Source of the DNA: Candidatus Acididesulfobacter guangdongensis
Lineage (GTDB): Bacteria; SZUA-79; Acidulodesulfobacterales; Acidulodesulfobacteraceae
Assembly (NCBI GenBank): GCA_004195045.1
Contig: SGBC01000003.1
Span: 1-64,000 of the forward strand
Reading direction: 5' to 3'
Length of the DNA: 64,000 nucleotides
This document shows positions 1 through 7,329 of this stretch, one piece after another (the stretch's first letter is position 1; each line of letters opens with the position of its first letter). The notes beneath the pieces were generated by a model, which saw only the letters and a list, made by a program, of their open reading frames with translations, did not search any database and was not told the origin of the DNA. The position numbers were made by a program, and so were the translations under genes.

Positions 1-1
1 C

Positions 2-172
2 GGATATTATGGGATTGAATCATTATATGGTCTTGATCTGCTGTATGATTGCCAAAATAAGTCTGAATTAATTTTTCACTCAATAAATGACGCAGAAAAT
101 ATAGACGTTCGAGGTCAGACTGTTTTATCCGACTACAAAAACGTTAATGGCTATGCCGGCTCTGCAATTTAA
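2..172 (+). CDS. C-terminal 56 residues of an unidentified gene (cut by window start)
   Basis: An open frame runs from the first bases of the window to a TAA at 170-172. The product has ordinary amino-acid composition (a Tyr/Leu-rich start, then SINDAENIDVRG, ending NGYAGSAI). The next gene begins inside it, a 26-nt overlap of the kind seen throughout this conjugation cluster, so it is probably the gene preceding the TraF-like gene in the same transcript. I do not recognise the family from this tail. No Cys pair or catalytic motif is visible. Confidence 0.4.
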   Translation, partial: GYYGIESLYGLDLLYDCQNKSELIFHSINDAENIDVRGQTVLSDYKNVNGYAGSAI

Positions 173-743
173 AAAACTTTTAAAAAAATTTAAATATGAA
201 TCTATTTCTTATCCTACGGAGCAAAATGTTTATAATTATATAAAAATTCAGTCCGTAGCCGGCGACAGGGCAAGGCAGTATGCTTATATGTGGCGTTACG
301 TTATGACTAAATATCCGTCTTTGAATTATATGAATACTCACGTAGGCGGTTCTTCGCAATATAGGAATATTATTTCGTATCAGATTAATCACAATAAAAA
401 AATAGAAATTTATAAAAAATTAAGAAAACGAATGGGACTTGTTTTATTTTATAATCCAAGCGACCCATATTCGTTGCAAGAATTATTGCAGTTAAAAATC
501 GTAGCCAACGAATACGGTTTTTTCTATACGAAAGTTAATGCCGAAAATCACCCTAACGAAGTTAAGAGGATGGGCATTATAAAATTACCGGAAATAATAA
601 TGATTTATAAACATTCAGACGGTAAATTATCGCATTATCCCGTTACTATAGGATTAAGGACACAGGTTAAAATAAAACAAAATATACTCTACGATTACGA
701 AGCTTTCGTAAAACACAAACTTAATTATGGAAATAAATATTAA
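147..743 (+). CDS. TraF-like conjugation protein with thioredoxin-like fold, cysteine-free
   Basis: The 198-residue protein resembles type-F conjugative TraF. The N-terminal third carries the family pattern PTEQNV..Y...Q, then a W and P-L-(N/D) motif (residues 23-62). The C-terminal part (about 95-160) has the thioredoxin-like run GLVLFYNPSDPYSLQELL followed by KLPEIIMI, the cis-Pro region. TraF proteins assist pilus assembly in the periplasm. Two things are odd: the position where related proteins have CPYC reads SDPY, and the whole protein contains no Cys; no signal peptide is visible either. It is therefore unlikely to be a thiol oxidoreductase. It overlaps the upstream partial gene by 26 nt and traW by 17 nt. 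An alternative start is the ATG at 153. Confidence 0.7.
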   Translation: MAMPALQFKKLLKKFKYESISYPTEQNVYNYIKIQSVAGDRARQYAYMWRYVMTKYPSLNYMNTHVGGSSQYRNIISYQINHNKKIEIYKKLRKRMGLVLFYNPSDPYSLQELLQLKIVANEYGFFYTKVNAENHPNEVKRMGIIKLPEIIMIYKHSDGKLSHYPVTIGLRTQVKIKQNILYDYEAFVKHKLNYGNKY

Positions 744-1521
744 AGAAAAAGCTAAAAAAGCAGGTAAGGTCGTAAAAAAAACGGTTTTTACTCTAAATTT
801 AATCGTAACTGTTATTTTTTTTGCTTTTATAGTAGCGCTTATTATCGTTAATCTTATAAAGGGCGCACAAGGCGAAACGATAAATTTAGGCGTTTACGGT
901 AAAACTTACAGGTTCAGGGAAAAAAATCTACTGTCTGTTATAAAAAATAAAGCTAAAAAAATTAATTGGCAGGAAGTTATAAAACGCTCTCATATAAAAA
1001 GGCAGGTAGAAAACTACCAGCCTTACAATCAGGAAGTTTCATTGCCCACTGCGTTGAATACCAAAGTTTTTGAGCCGTCTATGTACTATACTTTAAAGTT
1101 TAATATAAGAGATTCTAAAGGAAATATAATTTACCCGAAAGGCTTCAGGTATAAAATTACTAATTATATATTTTTACCGAATTTCTTAGTCGTAATAAAC
1201 GGAGATTCTAAAAAGCAAATAGAATGGTTTAAGCATTCCAAATTTAGAAACAACATAACGGTAATGCTTTTAATAACCAAAGGCGACTATTATAAACTTG
1301 AAAAAAAACTCGGCATTCCTGTTTATTTTTATATGAAACAGTTACAAAAAAGGTTTAAGTTAAAAGCCGTCCCAAGCGTAATATGGCAGAAAGGAACTAC
1401 GATTTACGTTAAGCAATACGGCAAAAATGCGGTTTATCAAGTTATTAAAAATATTAAAATTCATAAAAAAAACAATAAAGCGTTGCAAGAATCAGGATTA
1501 TTAAATCCAGATTACAGGTAA
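727..1521 (+). CDS. traW: Type-F conjugative transfer protein TraW
   Basis: The 264-residue protein has one N-terminal membrane segment (about 21-44) and a periplasmic domain with the TraW signature. That signature is FEPS..., then DSKGNIIYPKG, FLVVINGD..Q..WF, GIPVYFY and KAVPSVIWQKG near the C-terminus. TraW works with TraU, TrbC and TraF in F-pilus assembly and DNA transfer in the envelope. It overlaps the preceding gene by 17 nt and lies 5 nt before traU, so the three are surely co-transcribed. It is longer at the N-terminus than most TraW proteins because of a charged cytoplasmic leader and an uncleaved-looking membrane anchor in place of a signal peptide. Confidence 0.75.
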   Translation: MEINIKEKAKKAGKVVKKTVFTLNLIVTVIFFAFIVALIIVNLIKGAQGETINLGVYGKTYRFREKNLLSVIKNKAKKINWQEVIKRSHIKRQVENYQPYNQEVSLPTALNTKVFEPSMYYTLKFNIRDSKGNIIYPKGFRYKITNYIFLPNFLVVINGDSKKQIEWFKHSKFRNNITVMLLITKGDYYKLEKKLGIPVYFYMKQLQKRFKLKAVPSVIWQKGTTIYVKQYGKNAVYQVIKNIKIHKKNNKALQESGLLNPDYR

Positions 1522-1526
1522 AATAT

Positions 1527-2552
1527 ATGTTAAAATATTTAAGAATTGTACTATTATCTTTTTTTATAGTCTTCGGCTTCAGTTTAAAATCTTATGCCGG
1601 AGTTTGCAAAATAGGCGATACTATCTTTACCGAACCGCCCGCCGGTATTTTTACGTCAGTCGATTGGGCGGGGATATTTCCGATAAGAATAGGCGGAAGA
1701 ACGGTAGTCCCCGGCATACCTGATGACCAAGATTATTTACCGCCAGCCTGTCTTTGCCAAAGATTACCGCCGCCCGCTCCGCCAATTCCGGGGATAACTT
1801 TTTCTATGTGGCAGCCGGCGCATATAACCGAAGTAGTTCAAGAGCCTTATTGCTTTCAGGCGTTTGGGGTAGCAATTCCTAATCCTACCGGAGTTTATGG
1901 TTATGGCGACCAGTCTAAACACCCAACACATTATTCGTTTTATCAGGCGCATTATTATAATTTTCCTATTTTAAATATTTTAGGCATAGCTCAAGATTTA
2001 ATATGCTTACAAAGCCCTTTAGGTTCTAATATCAATATACCTTTTATATCAGAGCCCGACCCTATGTGGCAGTCTGATATATTAGCCACTTTCGGAAGTC
2101 CCGAAGCCGTCCTTTTCGCAAATCCGATAGCTCAGATGTCCTGTGTGGCGGATTCCGTCGCAGCTCAAATTTATCAACCGTTAGATCCTATGTTTTGGTG
2201 TATGGGTTCATGGGGCGGGGTGTTTCCTATCGACGGCGATATAGGCGGTTCCAACGATCCCGTTCAAAATGCCGCTGGAATAGCGGCTAAAACGCAGTTT
2301 TTAATGCACGAGTATTTAGATCAGTTCGGCACTGTCGGACCGCCTACTTATATGGGCGTATGTCAAGATTATCCAGATCCTATATGGATACAATCTGCAG
2401 TAAGATACGATTTATCAATGCCGGTGCCTGAGCCTGTTGTTCAACCTATAGGACAGACCGGTATAGTTTGGTCTATGTTAAAAGATTTGCCTGCTTTGGG
2501 AGGTAATTATGTATTTACTACGTTTACGGAGCAGGACTGCTGCGCTTTCTAA
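1527..2552 (+). CDS. traU: Conjugative transfer protein TraU
   Basis: The 341-residue protein has an N-terminal signal peptide (cleavage likely near residue 24, SYA|GVC). The mature domain carries the TraU pattern: a Cys soon after cleavage, DWAGIFPIRIGG, PxCxC, then WxPxH..E. Ten Cys residues are present (V-C-K, ACLC, YCF, ICL, SCV, WCM, VCQ, DCC at the end), fitting the disulfide-rich periplasmic TraU family, which is needed for DNA transfer. Its dependence on disulfides stands out because the TraF-like neighbour has no Cys while a CcdA gene lies downstream. It is 5 nt after traW and 5 nt before the HD-GYP gene. Confidence 0.88.
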   Translation: MLKYLRIVLLSFFIVFGFSLKSYAGVCKIGDTIFTEPPAGIFTSVDWAGIFPIRIGGRTVVPGIPDDQDYLPPACLCQRLPPPAPPIPGITFSMWQPAHITEVVQEPYCFQAFGVAIPNPTGVYGYGDQSKHPTHYSFYQAHYYNFPILNILGIAQDLICLQSPLGSNINIPFISEPDPMWQSDILATFGSPEAVLFANPIAQMSCVADSVAAQIYQPLDPMFWCMGSWGGVFPIDGDIGGSNDPVQNAAGIAAKTQFLMHEYLDQFGTVGPPTYMGVCQDYPDPIWIQSAVRYDLSMPVPEPVVQPIGQTGIVWSMLKDLPALGGNYVFTTFTEQDCCAF

Positions 2553-2557
2553 ATGCT

Positions 2558-3241
2558 ATGTTTACTTTCAATAAAAACGTTTATAACGAAAAAGAAATTC
2601 GGTATTTTTCGAGTTTAATTAATTATATAGAAAATTTTCAAAAGAATAATATGGAATATTCAGAGATTCAAAATCAATTCGTCGATGTATTTCTTATGGC
2701 GTTAGGCGCAAGGGACGCCTATACAAAAGAACATTCCAACAGACTTTCTTTTCTTGCGAGGGAAATAGGCAGAGAGTTAAAACTTCCGCCCGTTGAAATT
2801 AAAAAAATAGTTTTAGCGGCGAAGCTGCACGATATAGGAAAAATCGGCATAAGCGATACTATTTTATTAAAACCGTCGAAATTGACGGACGAAGAATTTG
2901 ACGAAATCAAAAAGCACCCTGCAATAGGCTTCGATATGCTTAAAAATCTTAGCATTTTTTCGCATATCTCCGATTATATACTTTATCACCACGAAAAATT
3001 TGACGGTTCGGGTTATCCGGAGAAAATAAGCGGCGACGATATTCCGTTCGGCGCAAGAATTATAAGCATTGTGGATACGATAGATGCCATATTAACAAAA
3101 AGATCTTATAAGGAACCGAAACCGGTCGAATATGCCATTCAGGAGTTAAAGAAAAATTCGGGAACGCAATTTGATCCGATGATAACTAAATTCGCTATAA
3201 AAGTTATAGAGGAGAATAAAGATGTCTTTCAGACAAAATAG
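2558..3241 (+). CDS. Stand-alone HD-GYP domain protein (likely c-di-GMP phosphodiesterase)
   Basis: In the 227-residue soluble protein, nearly all of the length is an HD-GYP domain. Metal-ligand candidates are H59, H91-D92 (LHDIGKIGI), H120, H144-H145-E146 and D173. The signature HHEKFDGSGYPEKI is intact (144-157), so hydrolysis of cyclic di-GMP to GMP or pGpG is expected. There is no receiver, PAS or membrane segment; the first 40 residues are a short helical leader. It is embedded between traU and a cytochrome c gene, overlapping the latter by 20 nt, so translation of the two is probably coupled. A nucleotide phosphodiesterase is not a core part of F-type systems and is probably cargo or a regulator. 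Confidence 0.85.
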   Translation: MFTFNKNVYNEKEIRYFSSLINYIENFQKNNMEYSEIQNQFVDVFLMALGARDAYTKEHSNRLSFLAREIGRELKLPPVEIKKIVLAAKLHDIGKIGISDTILLKPSKLTDEEFDEIKKHPAIGFDMLKNLSIFSHISDYILYHHEKFDGSGYPEKISGDDIPFGARIISIVDTIDAILTKRSYKEPKPVEYAIQELKKNSGTQFDPMITKFAIKVIEENKDVFQTK

Positions 3242-3650
3242 AAACGATTCACTATATCCTTATCTCATTAATATCATTAATATATTGTTATCTAAAAAAA
3301 GCAACAATACTAACACGAAAATCAAAGGAGCATTGTTAATATTGCTTTTTATATGCCTTATTTTTCTTTTTTACTTTATTTTTTTAAATCAAGCACATGC
3401 CTTTAACAGTCAAGATGTAAAAAAGGGCAAGCAAATTGTAATTCAAAGCGGTTGCGTAAAATGTCATAGTTTTGTTAAAGGCAAAAGAATTGACAGAATA
3501 GTATCCCTCGCTGGTTGGGGAGATAAGCATTTAACACTTAAGCAGACCGAAAAAGCGATACGTTCCTGTAAGGCGGATATATATTGCTCGCAGATATTGA
3601 CAGATAAACAGGTTAAATATGTCGCTCGTTATCTTAATTCGTTGAAATAG
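3222..3650 (+). CDS. Membrane-anchored mono-haem cytochrome c-like protein
   Basis: The 142-residue protein has a cytoplasmic leader, one membrane segment (about 36-56) and a periplasmic domain with a single CVKCH haem-binding motif (C78, C81, H82). After the motif come WGDKHLTLKQTEKAIRSC and a C-terminal helix KQVKYVARYLNSLK, typical of small class I cytochromes. There is no Met in the mature protein, so the usual His/Met ligation is impossible; H103 is a candidate second ligand. Two extra Cys (C116, C122) sit where the Met loop would be and could form a disulfide. The gene starts inside the HD-GYP gene. Electron partners are unknown; CcdA four genes later could support haem attachment. Confidence 0.75.
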   Translation: MSFRQNRNDSLYPYLINIINILLSKKSNNTNTKIKGALLILLFICLIFLFYFIFLNQAHAFNSQDVKKGKQIVIQSGCVKCHSFVKGKRIDRIVSLAGWGDKHLTLKQTEKAIRSCKADIYCSQILTDKQVKYVARYLNSLK

Positions 3651-3659
3651 GAGGTTATT

Positions 3660-3842
3660 ATGTCAAAAAAAGAAAATTTTATTGGTAATTTTAAAAATAC
3701 AGAAAAGTCAAAAGATAAAACTTATATCAATACTTATGTTGATAAAAATAAAAATATATATCCTTTTGAAAAAGAGAAAGCCAATAAAATTAAGATAAAA
3801 CAGGCGTTAAAAGAGTTTTCAAAAGACAATTTAATTGATTAA
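3660..3842 (+). CDS. Small Lys-rich hypothetical protein
   Basis: The 60-residue, strongly basic and hydrophilic protein (repeated Lys/Asn/Asp) has no Cys, signal peptide or membrane segment. It begins 9 nt after the cytochrome stop with a good ribosome site (AGGAGG just upstream) and ends 20 nt before the TraC-like gene, so it fits the operon. No family is recognised. A small adaptor or chaperone for the neighbouring TraC-like protein would be a guess only. Confidence 0.5.
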   Translation: MSKKENFIGNFKNTEKSKDKTYINTYVDKNKNIYPFEKEKANKIKIKQALKEFSKDNLID

Positions 3843-3862
3843 AAATATAAAAGGGGGCGGCA

Positions 3863-4903
3863 ATGTTTAAATCATCTTTTACGTTAGATTTGTTTAAATC
3901 TAATACTAGCTATAACGGATATATTCTTGGCGGACAAAGTAAAAATATATTAATTAACAATATAATTATAGATTACCTGCGCAATAGAGATACTAAAATA
4001 TTTATTTTTGATAGCAATAAAGAACATATTAGATTAGTAGAGAATTTAGGCGGAGATTACATAAGCATCAATTCTAAAAGCGTGTTTTCCGTTAATCCTT
4101 TTTCTATAATTAAGACCGAAGAAGATTTTATGAAATATAAGGACTATTTAATAGATTTCTTATACGCTATAGGAGTTACATCTAAAAACTTAGATAAAGA
4201 TTTAAACGAACATTTTAGATTATATATGATAAATGCTTTATATGCAGTACAATACGAATGCAAAGATTTTGAACTAATAGATATATATAATTGGCTATCA
4301 AGACAAAACGATGAAACATTGCAACCATATATAGACAATCTAATGCCTTTTTGTCCTGAAGGTAAATACGGCAAGTTTTTTTCCGGAGAATTAACGTTAA
4401 ATTTTGGAGATAGTTTACTTTCGGCGATAGATTTCAGCGATTTAGCCTACGATCCTAAACTTAAAGCCTCTATCCAAGCGGCGGTAATGTTTCATATAGA
4501 GAGAATTTTTTACGATTATAACCGCTCTGTTGGGAAGACATTAATATTTATCAATCAGCTTAAAGAATTTGTTAAAGATTTACCGAATGCGCATGTTTTC
4601 ATAGACCGATTATACCGTGAAGCAAGAAGGAATTATATTTCTGTCGTTACGGTAATAGAATCGGTTAAAGATATATACGATAACGATAAAATATCGCAGA
4701 TTGGAAGAGCTATTATATTAAATTCAGAATGGAAATTTTTTTTAATGCAGGTTAAAACTGAAAACTCCTCAAATGAAATGAGTAATAAGTTTTGTTCTTA
4801 TATTTCAGATACGGAATTTACTTTAATAAAATCCTTACAATATAACGATGTTTATATCAAATCTAACGATAATTCAAATAGCGGAATTTTGATAAAATTT
4901 TAA
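3863..4903 (+). CDS. Degenerate TraC/VirB4-type ATPase, C-terminal half only
   Basis: The 346-residue protein aligns by eye with the ATPase half of TraC/VirB4: NPF (78-80), GKYGKFFSGE (168-176), a family helix REARRN, then the VTVIESVKD and ILNSEWKFFLMQ stretches near the end. The nucleotide site is ruined. The P-loop position reads LGGQSKNIL (22-30) instead of GGSGSGKS, and the Walker B position reads TLIFINQL (226-233), with Asn-Gln in place of Asp-Glu. The N-terminal domain of the roughly 800-residue family is absent. The frame is otherwise intact with a strong ribosome site (AAGGGGGCGG), so it looks like a maintained, non-hydrolysing paralogue and not simple decay. It follows the Lys-rich gene and precedes ccdA. 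Confidence 0.72.
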   Translation: MFKSSFTLDLFKSNTSYNGYILGGQSKNILINNIIIDYLRNRDTKIFIFDSNKEHIRLVENLGGDYISINSKSVFSVNPFSIIKTEEDFMKYKDYLIDFLYAIGVTSKNLDKDLNEHFRLYMINALYAVQYECKDFELIDIYNWLSRQNDETLQPYIDNLMPFCPEGKYGKFFSGELTLNFGDSLLSAIDFSDLAYDPKLKASIQAAVMFHIERIFYDYNRSVGKTLIFINQLKEFVKDLPNAHVFIDRLYREARRNYISVVTVIESVKDIYDNDKISQIGRAIILNSEWKFFLMQVKTENSSNEMSNKFCSYISDTEFTLIKSLQYNDVYIKSNDNSNSGILIKF

Positions 4904-4919
4904 AAGGAGTAGTATTGAT

Positions 4920-5687
4920 ATGCAATTGTTATTTACGCCTAACGTATCATTTTTATTAGCTTTTTTAGCAGGATTATTTTCTTTTATAAGTCCGTGCGTT
5001 TTTCCGTTAATACCATCATATCTGTCTTATATATCCGGTTTGTCGGTTAAAGAACTGACAGGCGATGAATCGTCAAAGGACAAGCCTAAGATTAAATTTA
5101 CTGCGGTTAAACATTCATTGATGTTTATCTTAGGATTTACTATTGTATTTGTTCTGTTAGGTATATTTTCAAGCGCCGTAGGCAGTTTATTACATTCAAT
5201 ATGGCTGATGCGGATAGCAGGAATATTTATAATAATTATGGGGCTATTCATACTCGGAGCTTTTAATAAAATAAAATTTTTATCGTTTATGAATGCTGAT
5301 GTTAATATTAACATAAAAAATAAACCGTTAGGTTTAATCGGTTCCGCTTTGGTAGGCGTAGTGTTCGCCGCCGCTTGGACGCCGTGTATTGGACCGATAC
5401 TTGCGTCTATTCTTTTTATAGCTTCAACTATGCACAATACGACGGCGGGAGCCGAATTATTATTTATTTACGCTATGGGGCTTGCCGTTCCCTTTTTTAT
5501 AAGCTCCGTATCGTTAAATTTATTCTTATCGGCGTTTAAAAAGATAAGACCTTTCATAAAGACCATATCGGTTATAAGCGGGGTAATTTTAATTGCCGTC
5601 GGCATACTGATATTTTTTAATTATCTGTCGATAATATCTTTATATTTCGGCAACGCTTTCCATTATAATATACCGTATAACGGGTAA
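4920..5687 (+). CDS. ccdA: CcdA/DsbD-family transmembrane thiol-disulfide transporter
   Basis: The 255-residue protein has six to seven hydrophobic segments and the two family Cys motifs: FISPCVFPLIPSYLSYISG (C26) and AAWTPCIGPI (C156). CcdA passes reducing equivalents from cytoplasmic thioredoxin to periplasmic acceptors, most often for cytochrome c maturation or disulfide correction. In this cluster the likely clients are the adjacent CVKCH cytochrome and the ten-Cys TraU. No periplasmic thioredoxin partner with a CxxC motif is visible nearby, since the TraF-like protein lacks Cys. It lies 16 nt after the TraC-like gene with the ribosome site AAGGAG. Confidence 0.88.
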   Translation: MQLLFTPNVSFLLAFLAGLFSFISPCVFPLIPSYLSYISGLSVKELTGDESSKDKPKIKFTAVKHSLMFILGFTIVFVLLGIFSSAVGSLLHSIWLMRIAGIFIIIMGLFILGAFNKIKFLSFMNADVNINIKNKPLGLIGSALVGVVFAAAWTPCIGPILASILFIASTMHNTTAGAELLFIYAMGLAVPFFISSVSLNLFLSAFKKIRPFIKTISVISGVILIAVGILIFFNYLSIISLYFGNAFHYNIPYNG

Positions 5688-5696
5688 GAGGTAACC

Positions 5697-5867
5697 ATGA
5701 GATATATTTTACTTGGCTCGGATGCTCCGAAAGTATACGTTAAAGATTGCAAAGAATCAAAATCGGAAATATGTCTTATCAAGGATACTGATTTCTTGAG
5801 AACTGAGTTGTCTTGCTCAGACTGTTTATATAATAGTATATGTTTTTTGTTACAAAAAAAATTTTAA
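5697..5867 (+). CDS. Small five-cysteine protein, unknown
   Basis: The 56-residue frame starts at the ATG at 5697, seven bases after AAGAGG, and ends with TAA at 5865-5867. It follows ccdA by 9 nt and precedes the next gene by 18 nt. The product has five Cys (C18, C26, C40, C43, C50), including a C-S-D-C pair, and no membrane segment. A zinc or iron-sulfur knuckle, or a thiol partner of CcdA, are possible but not shown. The tight spacing and the ribosome site argue that it is a real gene despite its length. Confidence 0.5.
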   Translation: MRYILLGSDAPKVYVKDCKESKSEICLIKDTDFLRTELSCSDCLYNSICFLLQKKF

Positions 5868-5885
5868 AAAAAGGAGAAAATATTA

Positions 5886-6095
5886 ATGTCTATAAATCAA
5901 AATCAAAAAATGTCGGTTGTTAATATAGCTGACTTAACCGTAATGCGGATACAAAAACTCAACAATATCGTTGAGGCTTTAAAAGATTATTTAACCTTGC
6001 CGGATTTAAGCAAACGTGAAAAAATAGATCTATATAATCAAAGAGAATCTCTCGTTGATGTTATAACATTTCTTAAGGAGTCCCGCTATGCCTAA
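5886..6095 (+). CDS. Small helical hypothetical protein
   Basis: The 69-residue soluble protein is predicted helical throughout (IADLTVMRIQKLNNIVEALKDYL, then a KREKIDLYNQRESL helix) and may form a short coiled coil. It has a strong ribosome site (AAAGGAG) and overlaps the start of trbC by 8 nt, which ties its translation to trbC. No Cys and no signal peptide. No family recognised. Confidence 0.5.
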   Translation: MSINQNQKMSVVNIADLTVMRIQKLNNIVEALKDYLTLPDLSKREKIDLYNQRESLVDVITFLKESRYA

Positions 6096-6948
6096 GAAAA
6101 TATTTTTTTTATTTTCGGTATCTATTTTATTTTTCGCTTTCAACGTTCCGGCTTTTGCCGGAGAATCTTGGATAGGTAAAGCTAAACATCCTAATTATAA
6201 AGGCACTATAAACTTGCCGCATTATTCGGTAAATATGAATAACTTGACTAAAGAATTATTAAATATTAAAAAGCAGGAAAAGAAAGAAAAAAAAGTAAAA
6301 TATTCTAAACCGAATGCCGAAGTGAATGCGGCGGTTAAATCCACTTTAAGCACTTTAGCTACTAAATCGTTTAACCGCAAAATAAGTTTCTTAGCAAAGC
6401 AGATGCTCGGTAAGGGCGAGTTTGGCAAATACGTGTCTAAATCTATTAAAAATAATTATCTTAAAGTTTTAAAAAACAATAAGCCTTTCAATATGGCGGG
6501 CGGTCATAGGCTTTTTTTAGTTATATCGAGTTCTATTCCTTTTAAAACTTTAAGGCGTTATGTTTTTCAAATAGCGAATAACGACTTGCCTATTCAAATG
6601 GTTTTAAGAGGGCTTTTGCCCGGTTCAAATAACGGCAGGGATTTTATGCCTACAATAAAATATATTACAAGGCTTATTAAATACAAAGGCAAAGCAGGAT
6701 ATTACGATATGCATGTTGACATCGACCCGTTAATTCCGTCCAAATATAATATAAAGGTAGTTCCCGCATTAATTTACGACGTCAATTATAATCCCCAAAC
6801 TTTTACGACGATAGGAGATAAGGCTTACGTCGTTTACGGAGACGTCGATTTAGAATATGGTTTAAAACAAATTGAGAATAAGACTAATTCAAAATATATC
6901 AAGGAAGTTCTAAATCGGTTTAAGGCAAATTCTCTTTTTAATCATTAA
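6088..6948 (+). CDS. trbC: Type-F conjugative pilin assembly protein TrbC
   Basis: The 286-residue protein has a signal peptide (cleavage near residue 24, AFA|GES). Its C-terminal half carries the TrbC pattern: RLFLVISSSIPFKTLRRYV, then MVLRGLLPGS, HVDIDPLIPSKYNIKVVPALIYD, and VVYGDVDLEYGL. TrbC works in the periplasm with TraW during F-pilus assembly. The middle region (about 55-100) is Lys-rich and unconserved. The start ATG lies 8 nt inside the previous gene behind AAGGAG. The transcript probably ends shortly after, since 381 bp containing a terminator follow. Confidence 0.82.
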   Translation: MPKKIFFLFSVSILFFAFNVPAFAGESWIGKAKHPNYKGTINLPHYSVNMNNLTKELLNIKKQEKKEKKVKYSKPNAEVNAAVKSTLSTLATKSFNRKISFLAKQMLGKGEFGKYVSKSIKNNYLKVLKNNKPFNMAGGHRLFLVISSSIPFKTLRRYVFQIANNDLPIQMVLRGLLPGSNNGRDFMPTIKYITRLIKYKGKAGYYDMHVDIDPLIPSKYNIKVVPALIYDVNYNPQTFTTIGDKAYVVYGDVDLEYGLKQIENKTNSKYIKEVLNRFKANSLFNH

Positions 6949-6970
6949 AAAACGGCTTTCGTATTTAAGT

Positions 6971-7033
6971 TTTAAAGGCGTTAAAATTAATTTAAGTCTT
7001 GTTATATTAAAAGTATAATTAAACGCCTTTAAA
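6971..7033. repeat. Inverted repeat with perfect 12-bp arms downstream of trbC
   Basis: TTTAAAGGCGTT at 6971-6982 is the exact reverse complement of 7022-7033, with a 39-nt AT-rich loop. There is no T-run after the right arm. It may be an mRNA-stabilising hairpin or protein-binding site at the end of the conjugation transcript. Confidence 0.5.
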
Positions 7034-7165
7034 CGCAAATTAAGAGCATTATTTTTGGTTTTCAAGAATTAAACAGTTTACGTGGATAAGTTTTTTGAAA
7101 GCAAGTATATAAAAATTAAATTTTTAAAAATTTCACAAGCTTAATCAAATTGCTTAATTTTTAAT

Positions 7166-7188
7166 CCGCCCGAAAAGGCGGTTTTTTT
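7166..7188 (+). terminator. Rho-independent terminator
   Basis: Stem CCGCC/GGCGG with loop CGAAAA, followed by seven T. It lies 217 nt after trbC and before the operator-like sites, so it probably ends the conjugation operon. Confidence 0.75.
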
Positions 7189-7204
7189 AACGCTTTTTTG
7201 AAAA

Positions 7205-7231
7205 GTTTACAATATACAATATATTGTAAAC
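7205..7231. promoter_or_regulatory. Perfect palindrome, operator-like site 1
   Basis: Two exact 12-bp arms (GTTTACAATATA and its complement) flank a 3-bp centre. The half-site core TTTACA/TGTAAA recurs in a second palindrome 39 bp downstream. A TATAAT box (7257-7262) lies between the two, so a dimeric repressor binding both could close the promoter of the secreted-protein/integrase unit. Confidence 0.6.
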
Positions 7232-7269
7232 TTTTTTATTGATTTTTAACTTCGCTTATAATAAAAATA

Positions 7270-7292
7270 TTTACATTACAATAAAATGTAAA
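7270..7292. promoter_or_regulatory. Operator-like site 2 with the same TTTACA/TGTAAA core
   Basis: TTTACATT (7270-7277) and AATGTAAA (7285-7292) form an inverted repeat around a 7-bp centre. It lies just downstream of a TATAAT box and 38 bp before the ATG at 7330, a typical repression position. The shared half-site with 7205-7231 suggests one regulator for both. Confidence 0.55.
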
Positions 7293-7329
7293 CTTTTTTA
7301 AAATTAAAATTCAAGGAGGATTTAAAAAA

